Shown here piece after piece: positions 48,746-61,425 of a DNA stretch of 64,000 nucleotides. The position numbers and the translations under genes are program-made. The notes below the pieces were generated by a model. It was given only the letters and a program-made list of their open reading frames with translations, ran no database searches and was not told where the DNA came from. Each line of letters starts with the position of its first letter. The first letter of the stretch is position 1. Source of the stretch: Acanthornis magna (taxonomy: Eukaryota > Chordata > Aves > Passeriformes > Acanthizidae); contig JAWUZG010000032.1 in assembly GCA_036785705.1 (NCBI GenBank), positions 13,596,001 through 13,660,000 on the forward strand, read 5' to 3'.

Positions 48746-49689
48746 TGTCATTATGTTTAAATCTTGCATATATCAAACCCCAATTTATCTTTTAGACATG
48801 GCTTGCTTATTGCTCGAATTGGTTTGCTTTTGCTTTTTTCATTGTTAGAATTGCCACAGCTTATTTTAGGATGTTTCCATATATTTTCCTTGGCCACCTT
48901 AAATTGAAACAATGGGGTTATAAATGCTGATTGTGTCACCAGTTGAGGGAGCAGCTGGGGTCCCCATAAAACCATTCACTTTCAGAGAGACAGAGATGTG
49001 CTGGAAGTTTGTGCACAGCGCTGGTAGCCCACGTTCCACTTGTAGCCATGGCAGTTCCATTCACATGGCACTGAGCATGCGGACATCGCCTAAAATCAGC
49101 AGAGAGCACTCACACATGGTAGGAATCACAGCTGTGCTAATAATACCAACTCAGCTCTGTGAATAGCTCCCTCAGGCCTCATGCAGCATAAATTGAATTG
49201 ATCTTTCTCCTTCAGGGGCAAGATCTAAAGCTCTTCTCAAGCAGTATACTTCTTACATTGTTAACTGCTCCTGCTAAGGAAAAGTCCAACTCACCAATGG
49301 GAAATATGGAGTGGGGAGATATTTTTATAATGTTTTGCTGCTCATAGTGCTCACATATTCCACTTTTAAAGATCCAGAATCATTACTGCTGCTGAGCGTG
49401 ACTTGAGAAGGTAGTGACAACAACACACACGTGAAGAGTAAGATTCGAGGACAAACAATGAGAAATTGTCAGGCACTGATTCCCTCCTAGTGAGTCTCAA
49501 ATGGAATTAAATCTTTCAAGACATCCTCTTACCCTGTGGGCCTTTCATTAGACCGGTGAAATTAAAAACTAATTAGAAGCACAAAGTTAGATTCTACCCA
49601 AATTCAACCTATATTTGCAAGTTGAATGAACTGTCAATTTAGAAAGCAGAATGCTACAGGATGAGGAGAATAGAGTATTGAAAAAGCCA
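48746..49689. other. Non-coding unique DNA
   Basis: No gene or repeat family recognised. The 80-codon frame at 48924-49166 is featureless. Confidence 0.55.
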
Positions 49690-50050
49690 GACAATTGAGT
49701 GATGCAAAATAACAGGCACCGTGTTTACATGAATTCTGCTAAATCCTTATTCATTAAAGAAAATTAGAATGCCATCCTCATCTTTGCTCAAGTTGTTACA
49801 CCTGTCACAGAAGTGTAAAAAGCAATTCCAAGCTAATTGACACTTTGGGGAGAAGAGGCTGGCAGCCAGTTTGCCAGTAACAGGGAGCACAAGGACATGA
49901 GCAGCTACAGGTCAGAGGTGCCAAACTATTTCTTACACAGCGCCTGAGCAGGGCAAAAAGCTTTAAATTGCAGTGACAAAGTCTATCCTTTGAGATTAAT
50001 TTTCTCTTCATGGCCATAAAATATTTCTCCACTGTGAGCAGTGAGTATGG
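49690..50050. promoter_or_regulatory. Possible enhancer-like conserved element
   Basis: About 360 bp of repeat-free sequence of balanced composition inside AT-rich DNA. It has a CACCTG E-box near 49800 directly followed by a GTCAC word, a 'gctaattgacac' homeodomain-like word near 49832, a GCCAG...TGCCAG pair near 49862-49876 and a TTTGAG/GATTAA stretch near 49989-49997. Such mixed site clusters fit a developmental enhancer, but no alignment was available. The minus-strand 75-codon frame (49805-50032) is unrecognised. Confidence 0.2.
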
Positions 50051-53000
50051 TTTTGTTCAGTTTAAATGTCAGCAATCACACCCTTTTCTATTTTTTCTGG
50101 CTGCCTTTACTCTTTAAGTTGTTTAAGGAGAGTTGTACTAAACGCACATCTAAAAGGCCTTGCCATAAGCAAATTGGTAACATACATTTGAATAGCTTCC
50201 TCTGTGGCAAAAAACACTGAATCAAGGAATCTGGCTACAGTAGCATGAAAGAAAAAGAATATTTTGTCTTAAGCAGTATTCTCTTATTGATTGTCTTACT
50301 GGCATTTGTGTTGCATCAAAATGACTTAATCAAATAATGACACACACAGTTAAATACCGAAGAAGCTTAATGAGAAGAGCAATCATCAAAGAATGAAAAT
50401 TTTGTTGGAAGAAAAGTTGAAAATAATAAACATTTAGGTAAAAACCTTCAGGATGAAATAATAATGTAGTTCCATTACTATGTTAATGCAGTTTCATCTC
50501 AATCTAATCCTATTAAAGAGATGCAAAAGTTAAATCTAAACTCCTGCAAAAATAATCTGAAAATGGCAAGTAAGGAAGGTGTTTTTCATGGTACCTGGGT
50601 AGGAATATTTACTATTTTTTTTCTCTTTTCATAGAGAAATCAGAAAAACTCTGTAGAAAAGCTGCTAAAAAACTGTGAAGTCAATGGAAAAACCACTTAG
50701 TGTTAACATAGCTCTGCTCTCTGCAGTGTTTGCCTTCCATTTCAATGGGGATAGAGTTACACAGGTATTAAGTACTATGGATAAATCAAATCCTGCAGCT
50801 TCAGCTTCAGTCTATTCCATGTTTCGAATTGAAAGAACAAGAACCTTAATCCACATATCTATTTTTCTTATAAGCTTCAGCTAGTTTTTAATTTCAGTTT
50901 AATTTATCTTACTTTTCTTAAACCTCTGATAAGGTTTCAATTATACACTCCATTATGCTATTTTTTTCTGTGAAGAGTTGAGTTACTCAGAAATTTCTCT
51001 GCATAATAAAAATCATAGTTGAATTTATTACACAGTCTTATCCAGTGCAACTTTAAATATTGCTGATTCAAAATAATTCAATTCCATACCAGACTGTGTC
51101 TTCATTCACATTCAAAGGCAAGTAAAAAAGCAGGAAAAGGTTGAATATTGCCACATGTGACTGTGAGAGGACAGTCCAGACGAATTCATCTGCCTGAGCT
51201 AAGTGACAGCTACCAGGAAACAGTAGCAGCAACCAAATCGTGAGGACACTGAGACTAGGCAAGGAAGTCTTCAGAAGAGAAAGGCATGATCCTAAACTTC
51301 ATTATGATTTCCTCATAAACCTACTGTTGTGTTGTTGTGTATTGCATCTTCCTGAAATTCCTTTTTATTTGAAAAATAAAAAAAAAAAAAAAGAAAAAGG
51401 ATGATTCTTTGTACTTTTGTGGGTATTTAAGCGAATATTCCCTTCTATAATTCTTTGCCATGTTTTTGCAAACCTAAGTGGAAAATTTAAAGCAAGATGA
51501 CAGCATAACATTTCCTTTTCTTATCCTCTACTAATAGCCACTAAATATTAAGAACTGCATATTTCTTTGATCTACATAATATAAAATACATTTTTCCATC
51601 AGACCAAAAAAACAACACTCTGGCACACAGCGACTGAACTGCGCAGTGTTTGCTAAAAATGGGACTATTACTTAGATAGACCCTGGCAATAAAGTAAAAC
51701 AATAAGGAACATTTATGCAGTCTATGAAATGGTTTTATAATGACATTAAAGGAAAATAAAATTTTAAAAGAGCACTACCAGATCTCCATTAGTGTCTCAC
51801 TGAAAATCCTGAACAGTTTGTCTCTCTGCCAGGAATTTAGGACCTTTATTGAATGCACTTGGCTTCATTACAGTGCACTGAGGTTTTTCAACTGTCAGCT
51901 GAAACAACATGTGTGTTTACCTGATAATCCAGATATGAGAGATAGATTTTTCTATTAAAGGAGCCTTTTCAGCAAAACAAACTATGCCTTATTTCCAGAA
52001 CTGAAGATAACATAAAAGAGTCACTAACATACCTCCATAAAAAGTAGTGCTCTTCATGGTAGGATTATCTAATAGCATAATTATAGATGGTATTATTTAA
52101 AACAGTGGTAATTACAATTATCGTTGCATACTGACTAAATAATACGACAAAAGATTAAAAGAATTTTTTTCTTTTTTTCCTCTAGTTTTAACTGCTTTTA
52201 TTCATATTTCAGAATATCCCCAGAAACAAAAATCACTGCTAGCAGTTTTGGGACATTACCCAAATGTACATCAATTTATTCAGATTGATTTTGTTATGAT
52301 ATTGTTGCAGTATTCAGTAGCCTGAAAGTCCAAATACATCTTAAGTTTTGAAACCTCCAATGTGACACTCATCTGAGTAACCAGGGAAGTCCTAGCTTCA
52401 ATTCCATTGCCTGTACACAAGCCAAAAAATTCCAGGCTGCAGGGTAAACTGAGACCTATCAAAAGAAAGATGCAGAAAAATCACTTCCTCTATGGATATA
52501 GCACCACAATAATATCGACAATTACGACATTTTGCATTGTGGTTCTGAGCTGGAGTCTTCAGGTTGTGTTTATTGGAAGCACAGCAGAGGTGGAAGGACG
52601 CTGTTTAATTTCTCATGGAAGAGGTAAAGTAACTTAAAATTGGGATGTCTTGTTTCCTTTTCTGGAAGCACTAGTGCTGGTTCCTCTCATATGCAAAATT
52701 ACTTCCCATATAAGAAATGGAAGACAGCTGCCAAAATACCAAGAAAATGATGTTATAAGTTTTCTTAGGAACTCTGCTCATGCTCTGAAGCTTGCATTTG
52801 GAGAAACGAATTAATATTATCTTTATCTGAAGAATAGACTTTACGTACAGGGGACCAGTCAAATACCATCACTCACCAGAAGGCTTCGTGCTTCTGTAAC
52901 TTGAAAATTTGTTTCTAAGCTACCAGCCCAATTTTTCAAGGACTTTAAACTCAAAGAATGTTTTCAGCAGAGGTACAAAAACACATTAATAGATTCTTTG

Positions 53001-54851
53001 CAAATGTCTACTGGATAAATTTCCATGCAAAAAGACACCTTTCTCCACAATTGCTATTATAGTTGGAGACAATGAATTTAAAAGGGTTTTTCGTGTGTGA
53101 CCAATTGCATCGATCTTTCCCAACACAAAAATAATATGCCCTTTGCAAAAAGCAGTTTCTAACACTTACAGAAATAGCAGCCAAGTGAGCAGTGCCACAC
53201 ACAATTCAAAGGTTTTGTTGTGGGGGTAGCTATTGATGACAAACCTTAATTACTTGATTCTAAAGATTGAATAAAACATTGAAATAAACTGAACAAACAG
53301 GATGAAGAGAATAAATAAATTAAAGAGCATGCCATTCATATCTGGAAAAAGTTAGAGCCATTTTTGGAGAGAGAGCTTCGAAGGGAGAAAAGCAAAGACA
53401 AACCAGCTCACAGATTGCTGCAGTCTTGGATGAGCTAGGCTTAGTGATCCAATATCCACTGAGCTCATTACTATCCTTGTTTCATTTCTGTGATGGTTTG
53501 GAGGAGGTTTATAAACAATTCCATGATAATTTAATTTTTAAAAAATAACTAGCGCTCTGTTTACAGTTCTTTTTAAAAACATTTTATCTTTGAAAACAAA
53601 CCAAAAGGTAACTTCAAAATATTGGCAAATGCATTTTATCTAACAAACAGGAACCAAAAGATTGTTTTCAAGAAAAAAATACTATTTTTCATAGGCTTCA
53701 TGGTGAGTTGATATGTTTTTTAAACTTGCAAATATCAACTCTCCTCTTCAACAATTGGAAGAAACACAGGGTTTGGTTTCTGTTATTGAAATAGCACACT
53801 TTGGCTGAGCTGCAATGTGTGTCAGCCCCTTGAACAACACAGATACTGCCTGGGGGTTCCCAGGCCAGGTGTCACCACTGTACTGAGACAAGTTCAGTGG
53901 CAGAAGTAACGCTTTGAGAAGAAGTAGAGAGGCAAAAATGTATTTGTTTTTTCTGTACAGCCAGGCTCAGCCTACCTTTTAATAACTGGTGATGATATTT
54001 TAGTAATTTTCCTTTTCCTCCATGCAGTTTCACACTGTGAGGTGTGAAGAACTGACCACCATGTCCCTGTGTGTGCCCATGCATGCATTCAGGAGCTTGT
54101 GTGTGGGCTTCTGCTCCGTTCAGAGCTTCCACACGGTGTATACAAGAGTTCCTCCATCTGGAGAGGGGTTTAGTGAGCCTGCTCATCTGAGGCTGACCTG
54201 CAGGGTCAAATGCTACCATGCGATGTCACCATGACTGACTGGCCTTTCACTTTCAGCCTGAATGTTTACAAGGAAACCAAGCAGAGCCAAGCCTAATTCT
54301 CTGCTCCCAATGCCAGCTAGTATGGTCCAGCAAGATACTGGTTAAACCATGTGAAACACGTAAGTCTTCTTATCAGCATCCAAACTGCAACTTGGGAACA
54401 GTCTTGGAAAGCTGGAAACTGTGAGAATATTACCTGGTGAAAGCTATGCTGAAGAAAATGGAAAAACTAAAAGACATTTGCATTACCATACAGAGGCCAG
54501 AACCCTGTCACTGTTAAACTCATTGGGAGAGATCTGGACTCTCTGTCCACAGAGGGATATATGCTTGAGTTAATATTTTTGTGTCTACTGTGTGCACAAG
54601 ATATGCCTATGAGCTTGAGAACAAAATCACACCTGTTCTTGGCTGATGCTGTAGACATACCATATTAACCCAAAACATACTGGGTTTATTAATTTAATAA
54701 GTTTTGCATCAGCACCTCAAAATGAAATCTCCTTAGAACATTACAGTTTTGGGTAAGTGGCTTAAAAGTGAAAATACTTTTGTGTATTGAGAGGTTTGGG
54801 CAAAAAAGCAGATCTTCCCTTCTTTTTTGCTCCAGAGGAGCCACAGTAACA
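50051..54851. other. Non-coding unique DNA
   Basis: No gene or repeat family recognised. A 15-nt A run lies at 51378-51392. The minus-strand 115-codon frame at 53872-54219 has no identifiable motif. Confidence 0.55.
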
Positions 54852-55037
54852 GGAAAGAAGGAAAAAAAGACAGAAAGAAAGACAGAAAGAAAGACAAGAG
54901 AAAGACAAGAAAAAGAAAGACAAGAAAGACAAAAGAAAGACAAGAAAGGCAAGAAAGACAAGAAAGAAAGAGAGAAAGAGAGAGAAAGAGAGAAAGAGGG
55001 AAAGAGGGAAAGAGGGAAAGAAAAAGAAAGACAGAAA

Positions 55038-55109
<72 letters not shown>

Positions 55110-55137
55110 AAAAGAAAGAAAAAGAAAGAAAGAAAAA
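54852..55137. repeat. Layered (GAAA)n purine-rich satellite
   Basis: 286 bp of purine-dominated plus strand in zones. From 54852 to about 54965 there are AGAC/AAAG mixed units (periodic 'gacaagaaa' words); from about 54966 to 55020 GAGAAAGA and GGGAAAGA units; then a nearly pure (GAAA)n core at about 55037-55110; then a short AAAAAG-type edge. Zoned unit types suggest successive expansions. The K/E/R-rich frames on plus (135 and 107 codons) and S/F/L-rich frames on minus (164 and 200 codons) are repeat translation. Confidence 0.95.
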
Positions 55138-57124
55138 CCACCTGCTCTAGTGGAGGCACAGAGTGTCTCCAGTAACACTGCATGTGCCCTCCTGCAGTAT
55201 ATCCCTACATTCTGTGTGTATTGTCTTTTTCCTTTTTTTTTTTTGCTTCTCATCAGAAGAGAGTACTTATGATGTCTTTCACTTCCCTCCTTCTTGCACC
55301 GTAAGTATTCCCTTCTGTTTGCTCTGAGCAGTGGTTTTGCAGCAGAAGACTCCCTCTGGCCCAATTCCTAGATTTCTTGTAGTGCTTGTTGCCTTCTCTG
55401 CTCAAGTGTCTGCCATGAATTTAATCCTTTCCCCAGATAGTTCATTTGTCCCCACTTTTCAAAAGCATTTCTGGAGAGCGTGTCTGTTTTTCTCAAGAAT
55501 AATTCCTGCATGCTGAAGTCACAAGTACAACAAATGATCCTGTCTTTCAGCTAAGGAATTTAAAAATCCTTCCAAAGTTACATGAAAATATCAGATATCC
55601 CTGCTCTGAAATGTGCTTTGGTTGCCCCTCTAGTTCTTGGCCACAGGTAAAGTAGACCAGTCACATTTTAAGACTTAGTTTGTCTTGGGTCACAGTTTAC
55701 ATGAAATTACCTTATCAGTTGTTCCAATGACTTTGTTATTTCTGGCAGTCATGTTTTATTCACTTCTCACCTCTCATCTACCTCATAAAATAGTGAAAAC
55801 AATATTTGTCTGCTTTTTCTTCTTTAATCTCTAGCTATGCTAAAGTCTGTAAGCTCTGAATACAGACACAGTTCTGGCTCCCATTGTTTTCCTGATTTTA
55901 CAAGGTCTAGATAGTCATCATTCTCACTGGCTGTTCTGTGTTGTCTTTTCCCTTTACTTCCACTTCTTCATGCTCCTTTCTCTGCTGTGGATCTCGCCAT
56001 TTCAGTTTGGAATGTGAGAAGCAAGTTCAAAGGATGAAGAGCCATCCCATACACTTTCTTATGGACCGAGATTCATTGATTGGATTCTCTCCTTGTGGAT
56101 GCCCATGACTTTCTAAAGCATTCCAGTTAGTGAAGGCATTAATAGTATTCCATCTCTCTGCCCAGAGAACCTCCCTCATGAAACACAGTTACTGTCAAGG
56201 CTGCTCTGTGTTTGCCAGATTTGGCAAGATTTTAAGAGCCTTAAAATTCAGAGGGAGGAAAAACACACATGCACAATCAAGCCAAGCTAGAACCTGAAAT
56301 CCCTGGCAGAGGGGCTTCACTTGCAGCCAGTATGCAATCCATATTCTTCCTTTCTGCAGCCCCCAATCCTCCTTTCTCTCTGAAAGCAGAAGTGGGGTGT
56401 GACTGAGGGATGGGCCCCTCTGACCGTGGGCGGCAGTGGAGTTATGCCTCAGACTGCCCCTCACTCCATGAAGCCACCCTGCATTGTTTCACACCATCCA
56501 CTGGAAATAGTGCACTCTCAGCTCCATGCAAAACAAAAGCCTGTGGGAGGTCATGGAAAGCCTCATGGATTTTTCTGTTTTGCTAATCTGTTTGGTGAAT
56601 CACTCTGACTACTTGCTTAATCTTACCTTCATTGTGCTGTTTATCCTCAGCTTCAGGCAGTGAATGGATGTCACCCATTGTATGCCAGGCTGCCATGCTA
56701 ACGCTGAGCACTGGGCATGTTGATGTACCCTCTAAACAATATGGTTTTAAGGACTAATGCCCTACTCTGCACCAAAACTTGTACATGTCTTGATAACAGG
56801 CTTTGGCCATCTTTTTGCTGCTGTGTAGTACAGCACAGTTCACAAAAGTACAGTACATATCACAACCAGATATGGGAACCTTCAGAGCAATAAAAACATG
56901 ATTAGCAATTAAAATGTGTCCATCCTCACCCCATATTTTCTCCTTTCTCAGACAAATAGCTGTCATTTAAGGTAAGGTCTTACAAAGGCTTTATCAGTCA
57001 CAAAAACAGTCCCATAACCCATGCTCTCTAGCATGCTGATTACAGATCTGATAATTGGGCAGGACTAAAGAACTGGAGTGCAGCTGTTATTTGTTTATTA
57101 AATGTCTCAGAGGAAAAGATGCAA
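55138..57124. other. Non-coding unique DNA
   Basis: No gene or repeat family recognised. A T run lies near 55230-55243. The 89-codon minus-strand frame at 56195-56464 has no known motif. Confidence 0.55.
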
Positions 57125-57180
57125 GCACACACACACACACACATACACACACACAGACACACACAAACACACACACACAC
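57125..57180. repeat. (AC)n microsatellite, interrupted
   Basis: About 28 dinucleotides of CA/AC with single T, G and A interruptions (CATAC, CAGAC, CAAAC). On the minus strand it generates an artificial V/C-rich frame. Confidence 0.95.
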
Positions 57181-58309
57181 AATTTAAGTGGCTCGTTAAT
57201 CTGAGATGTTCTCCCTTTGATAGGCTGCACTGCACTCTGAACCAGGCAATGCAAAAAATTTTTTTCTTGCCTGAGTAATTTGAGAGAAGACACTTCAAGT
57301 GCTCAGTTAAAAACTACTGCATCTCCACAGTGCCTAGAGGGCATAAGTACTGCGGATTTTGATGCAAAAACATTGAGAACCGTTTTTTTTTCCATCAACT
57401 ATTAGGGTGTTCCAAATTACAGTACTTTGCCAGGTCTATGCTCTTCCCTCTATTAGTAGCAGTCCTTGGTCTTGAGATACCTCCCAGAAAGATTTCTAAA
57501 GTCTTTGGGAAATATCTATATTTGCTGGGCCCCAAAGCTACAAAACTCCTCTTCATGATGGACAACAGATTTTAAAACACATTTTCTTCATTACTCTCCT
57601 CTGCATAAGCTGCTGAAAATCTTAAAGCCAAGATATGTTCATGAAACCAAGCAATACCCTGGAGAATACTTCATTGTATCTATTCTCCTTGAAACTAAAA
57701 ACCAGGCAAGTGAAAACTCTCCAGATGCCCTGGCAGTAAACAATCTGATTAAAATCTGCTTTTCCCATTAGATATCCACTACTCTTAATAATGCCAGTTC
57801 TGATTTCAGAGCACAGTGACACAGTAAAATATCCACAGGCAGATTACTTGACTATTTTGATATACTGAATGACATATCAAACTGATAACTCCAACCTTTC
57901 TCCCCTTCAAATGTCATCAAGAAAATTGCAATACCATAAAGTTTGTCAAAGATATTGACAAGGACTACAGAGCTGTGAACCAGCACTGAAATTTGCAGAT
58001 TTCATATGAGTCTTGCTCTTTTACTCATGTTATATCTGTGCAACCAGAGAGATGCAAGTTATGACTTCCTCTTGGGTGTTTCTCACACAAATAAAAATTG
58101 CAACATGTAAAACCACAGGTTTCCTGATGCAACCTATGAAGAGTTTTCCAAATCACAGTGTTGCTACAGCTTGAACTCTGCATTCAGCAGCAGGGAGTTT
58201 TCTAACTCTGACAGTACACACCATCTGTTCTAGCCATGTGCAGGACAAATCAGGTAAGTTTTTTTCCTGCATGGATGTCGTAGGAGAACTGCCTTTTTCA
58301 GAGATTTCC
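57181..58309. other. Non-coding unique DNA
   Basis: No gene recognised. The CR1 element to the right may begin somewhat before 58310; its 5' edge is unclear. Confidence 0.5.
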
Positions 58310-58335
58310 AAGTCCTGACTAAACCTAGCATCGGT

Positions 58336-59068
58336 ATGACAAATTCTATAAGCAGCTGGAGGAAGTCTCACAATTGCTACATCCTGTTCTTGTGGGAGAT
58401 TTCTACTTTGCAGACATCTGTACAAATCACTACACAGCAGAAAGGAAACTCCAGAAGGTTTCTGGAGTGTATGAAAGGTAATTTCCTCACACAGTTGGTG
58501 GGGGAGACAACGAGGGAAGGTGCCTGCTGGGCCTCCTATCTGTGAACAGAGAAGGACTGGTAAAGGGATGTCTGAAGGCCACCTTGAGTGCTGCAATCAT
58601 AAAATGATCCTGAGTTTTTGATTCTCAGAGAAATAAGGAGGGGTGCCAGAAGAATGGCTACCTTGGCCTTCCAGAGGGCAGACTTTGGCCTGTTTAGGAG
58701 CCTGGTTGACAGTTCCCTGGGAGACAATTCTGAAAGGCAAAAGAGTCAAAGAATGTTGAATGCTCTCTAAGAAGAAAATCTTAAAGGCACAGAAGCAGCC
58801 AGTCCCCATGAGCCAAAAGATGAACCAGTGAGGAAGACTGGCCTGGACAGACAGAGACCTTTCTCTGGAACTCAGAAAAAAAAGGAGAGAGTATGATCTT
58901 TTGAAGAAGGGGTGGGAAACTGAGGACTACAAGGGTGTCTTGAGGTTATGCAGGAAGAAAATTAGAAGAATCAAACCCAAGCAAGTACTTAATCTGGCTA
59001 TTGCCATAAAAGACAATAAAAAATGTTTCTGTAGCTACATCAGCAACAAAAAGAGGGCTAAGGAGAAT
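58336..59068 (+). pseudogene. CR1 ORF2 endonuclease C-terminal part and linker, broken
   Basis: Remnant of the apurinic-type endonuclease domain that nicks target DNA, followed by the linker to the RT domain. At 58592-58600, where I recall the family having the catalytic Ser-Asp-His motif, the aligned codons read Cys-Asn-His, so the catalytic pair appears lost. Frames change at least three times: a frame at 58336-58545 holds the 'FLECMKGNF' block and a frame at 58901-59068 holds the 'DNKKCFCSYI' block. The alignment is from memory and only approximate. Confidence 0.75.
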
Positions 59069-59209
59069 TGTATGAAGTTAAACAAGGCAAAGTCCCAGAT
59101 CCTGCACTTGGGTCACAGCAACCCCATGCAGAGTTACAGGCTTAGGGAAGGGTGGCTGGGCAGATGCCCATTAGAAAAGGACCTGGGAATGTTGGTTACT
59201 GCCAGCTGA
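59069..59209 (+). pseudogene. CR1 ORF2 post-RT segment joined to linker by deletion
   Basis: The frame at 58901-59209 runs straight from the pre-RT linker ('ISNKKRAKEN') into the post-RT block ('MKLNKAKSQILHLG') without the RT core between them. The join stays in frame over 102 codons. The family RT core, with the usual YxDD-type motif, is entirely missing. Confidence 0.8.
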
Positions 59210-59542
59210 ACACGAGCCAGTGTGTGCCCAGGTGGTCAAGAAGGCCAATGGCATCCTGGCCTGTATCAGCAAAAGTGTGGCCAGCAGGACCAGGGCAATG
59301 ATTGCCCCCTGTACTTGGCACTGGTGAGGTCACACCTTGAGTGCTGTGTCCAGTTCTGGGCCCGTCACCGCAAGAAGGACATTGAGGGGCTGGAGTGAGT
59401 CCAGAGAAGGGCAACAGAGCTGGTGAAGGGCCTGAAGCACAAATACTATCTGGAGCAGAGCAGGAAACTGGGTAAAAGGAGGCTCAGGGGGTCCTTATCA
59501 CTCCCTACAATTACCTGAAAAGAGGGTGCATCAAGGTGGGGG

Positions 59543-59767
59543 TTGGTCGGTCTCTTCTTCTATGTAGCAAGAGACAGGATAAGAGAAGATGGCCTCAAGT
59601 TGAACCTGGGGAGGTTTAAATTGGTTGTTAGAAAAAAATCCTCCACTACAAGGATTGTCAAGCATTGGAACAGGCTGCCCAGGGAAGTGGTGGTGTCACC
59701 ATCCCTGGCGGTACTTAAAAGATGTATAGCTGTGGCACTTCGGGCCATGGTTTACCAGTGGACTTGA
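59543..59767 (+). pseudogene. CR1 ORF2 C-terminal end, remnant
   Basis: A 74-codon frame that keeps 'KLNLGRFKLVVRKKS' and 'WNRLPREVVVSPSLAVLKR', the final conserved block of CR1 ORF2, also seen on the minus strand at 36566-36805. It is separated from the preceding ORF2 remnant by stops and frameshifts between 59209 and 59543. Confidence 0.8.
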
Positions 59768-59850
59768 CAGTATTAGGTCAACAGTTGGACTCAATGAGCT
59801 TAAGGGTCTTTTTGAACCTAAATGATTGCACGGTTCTATGATTTTAAGAA

Positions 59851-61425
59851 ATTAAGAGGGTATATAAGTAGAAAAGTATACTTAACAAGTGAAATCACAG
59901 TTGTTATTGTTTTCCTCCAGATTGGAATGTGTTAAGGAAGGGCAAAAACGACAAGCAAAGCATTAAAATAATCACAACACACAGATGAACACTGTCCTGA
60001 AGCTTGCTCTTTCCTGTGATCAGTACAGCGATGTGGCGCTTGAATAGGAAAAGGCATGTACTAAACAGTGGACTGTCTCAGTTCAAGGTTAAGCCACTTT
60101 TCATAGTCATTTCCAAAAGCATTTTGGGTCTGATTGCCTCTCCTTCTATCTGTGATTTCTGCATTCAGTTGTTGCCAAAAGAAGGGTGTGACCAAATAGG
60201 TTATCAGGAATAACATGCTCCATTTCAGTTCTGATAATTTAACAAATTTAAATTAATGGTAATTTAAATTAGGGGTGTAGTTAACTCTTTATTAAAGCTG
60301 CTCTGTCAAGGACTGTGAGCACACTAACACTTATCCAAATAGCTCAGCAAATCTCAGCTATGTTTGGTTTTTTTTTTTGATGTTGTGCATTAGCCAATAA
60401 GTAATTGCTTTATACTGTTAATCTGTGTATATTTTCCTGTCAGAGTCTTTTAGCCAGGATGTCTTAAAGATGCCTGTGCAAGCCAGTGCAAAAGATGGAT
60501 TGTAAAAGATGCTCCATGAGTTTGAAATGAGGAGACAAAACATGTGGTCAAATCCAAGGCCATGAAGGAAGTCCTGGTGTCCCCTTTTCCATGGAACCTC
60601 AGTGAAGTTACTCCAGACTCCAGCCATTGATCTGAAATATCAGCAGCCTTCTTACCAGCACAGATGGGTTGCCCCATTATTTCTCAACTTAAGTAATCTT
60701 TTTTTGGCCTTACCCCTATGCTCTTAGGCAGATGATCCAGACAGGCTTATCACTGACTTCACTGAAAATTGTGATTGTCCACAGCTAAGCATTTTATACA
60801 TGCTTTTCAAGCCTTTGTGGGAAGCAGAACTTCTTATTCTAACATCCCCATGGAACATGGGGGTTTATTCCCTTTTAAGAGATTTCAGTATCTACGTAAT
60901 CAACTGTTTTTCTCTCCCACCTATTTTGATAAGTGTATTCTCAGTATTTGTACTTTCTGTGAACCCCATGGCTCTTGGCAGCAGCTGTAAATTTCCACAT
61001 ATTGCGTCAACAACTATGTCAGATGAAGGTACAGTTTAAGTAATTGTTTTGCTAGCTGAAAGGCTTTAGATGGCAAACAGAAACAATTGTCTTTATCCAT
61101 TGGTAAAAGAAGTGTAGAAAACCAGATCAAATGTAAGTTTAAAAGAAAAAACAGATTAAGTAACTCAGCAAATAAGGAAGAAGAGATTTGCACATTATTT
61201 GCAGGATGCTAATAGCTGAATTAATTTGGCAAGGCACACATTTTAACTCTACAGAACCCGAAAACATATCTAAGCCTTTTCCATATGCAAATGCAATGCA
61301 ATGTTGGCTCTTAGTTACATTTTAAGCTAAAGGAAAAATCCCTGTCTGACTGAAGGCTCTGTTCTAACACATGAACTGGCAAAAATACAGCCTTATGGGC
61401 TTCATAGATTTCCATAAATAATTTA
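59851..61425. other. Non-coding unique DNA
   Basis: No gene or repeat family recognised. An 11-mer (aatttaaatta) occurs twice at a 16-bp spacing (60245-60255, 60261-60271). Frames up to 79 codons are featureless. Confidence 0.55.

Larger units (their letters stand above)
58310..59850 (+). mobile_element. CR1 LINE, plus strand, reverse-transcriptase core deleted
   Basis: The longest retroelement in the window. Read in shifting frames, the left part matches CR1 ORF2 endonuclease and linker: 'FYKQLEEVSQ', 'FLECMKGNFLTQLVGETTRE', 'VNREGLV', 'ADFGLF' and 'CRKKIRRIKPKQ', then 'AIKDNKKCFCSYISNKKRAK'. Near 59069 it jumps to the segment after the RT core ('MKLNKAKSQILHLG', 'EKDLGMLVTAS'). The 3' part is well preserved: 'tggtgaggtcacaccttgag', 'gtccagttctgggcccgtc', 'gcattggaacaggctgccca' and an 'acctaaatgattgcacgg' end followed by 'ttctatga'. 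Stops and frameshifts throughout show it is dead. It is 5'-truncated within the endonuclease. Confidence 0.93.

Noticed and set aside
54689..55364. 164- and 200-codon minus-strand frames rich in S, F and L, and K/E-rich plus frames
   Set aside because: Translation of the purine-rich GAAA locus, with no non-repeat conserved portion.
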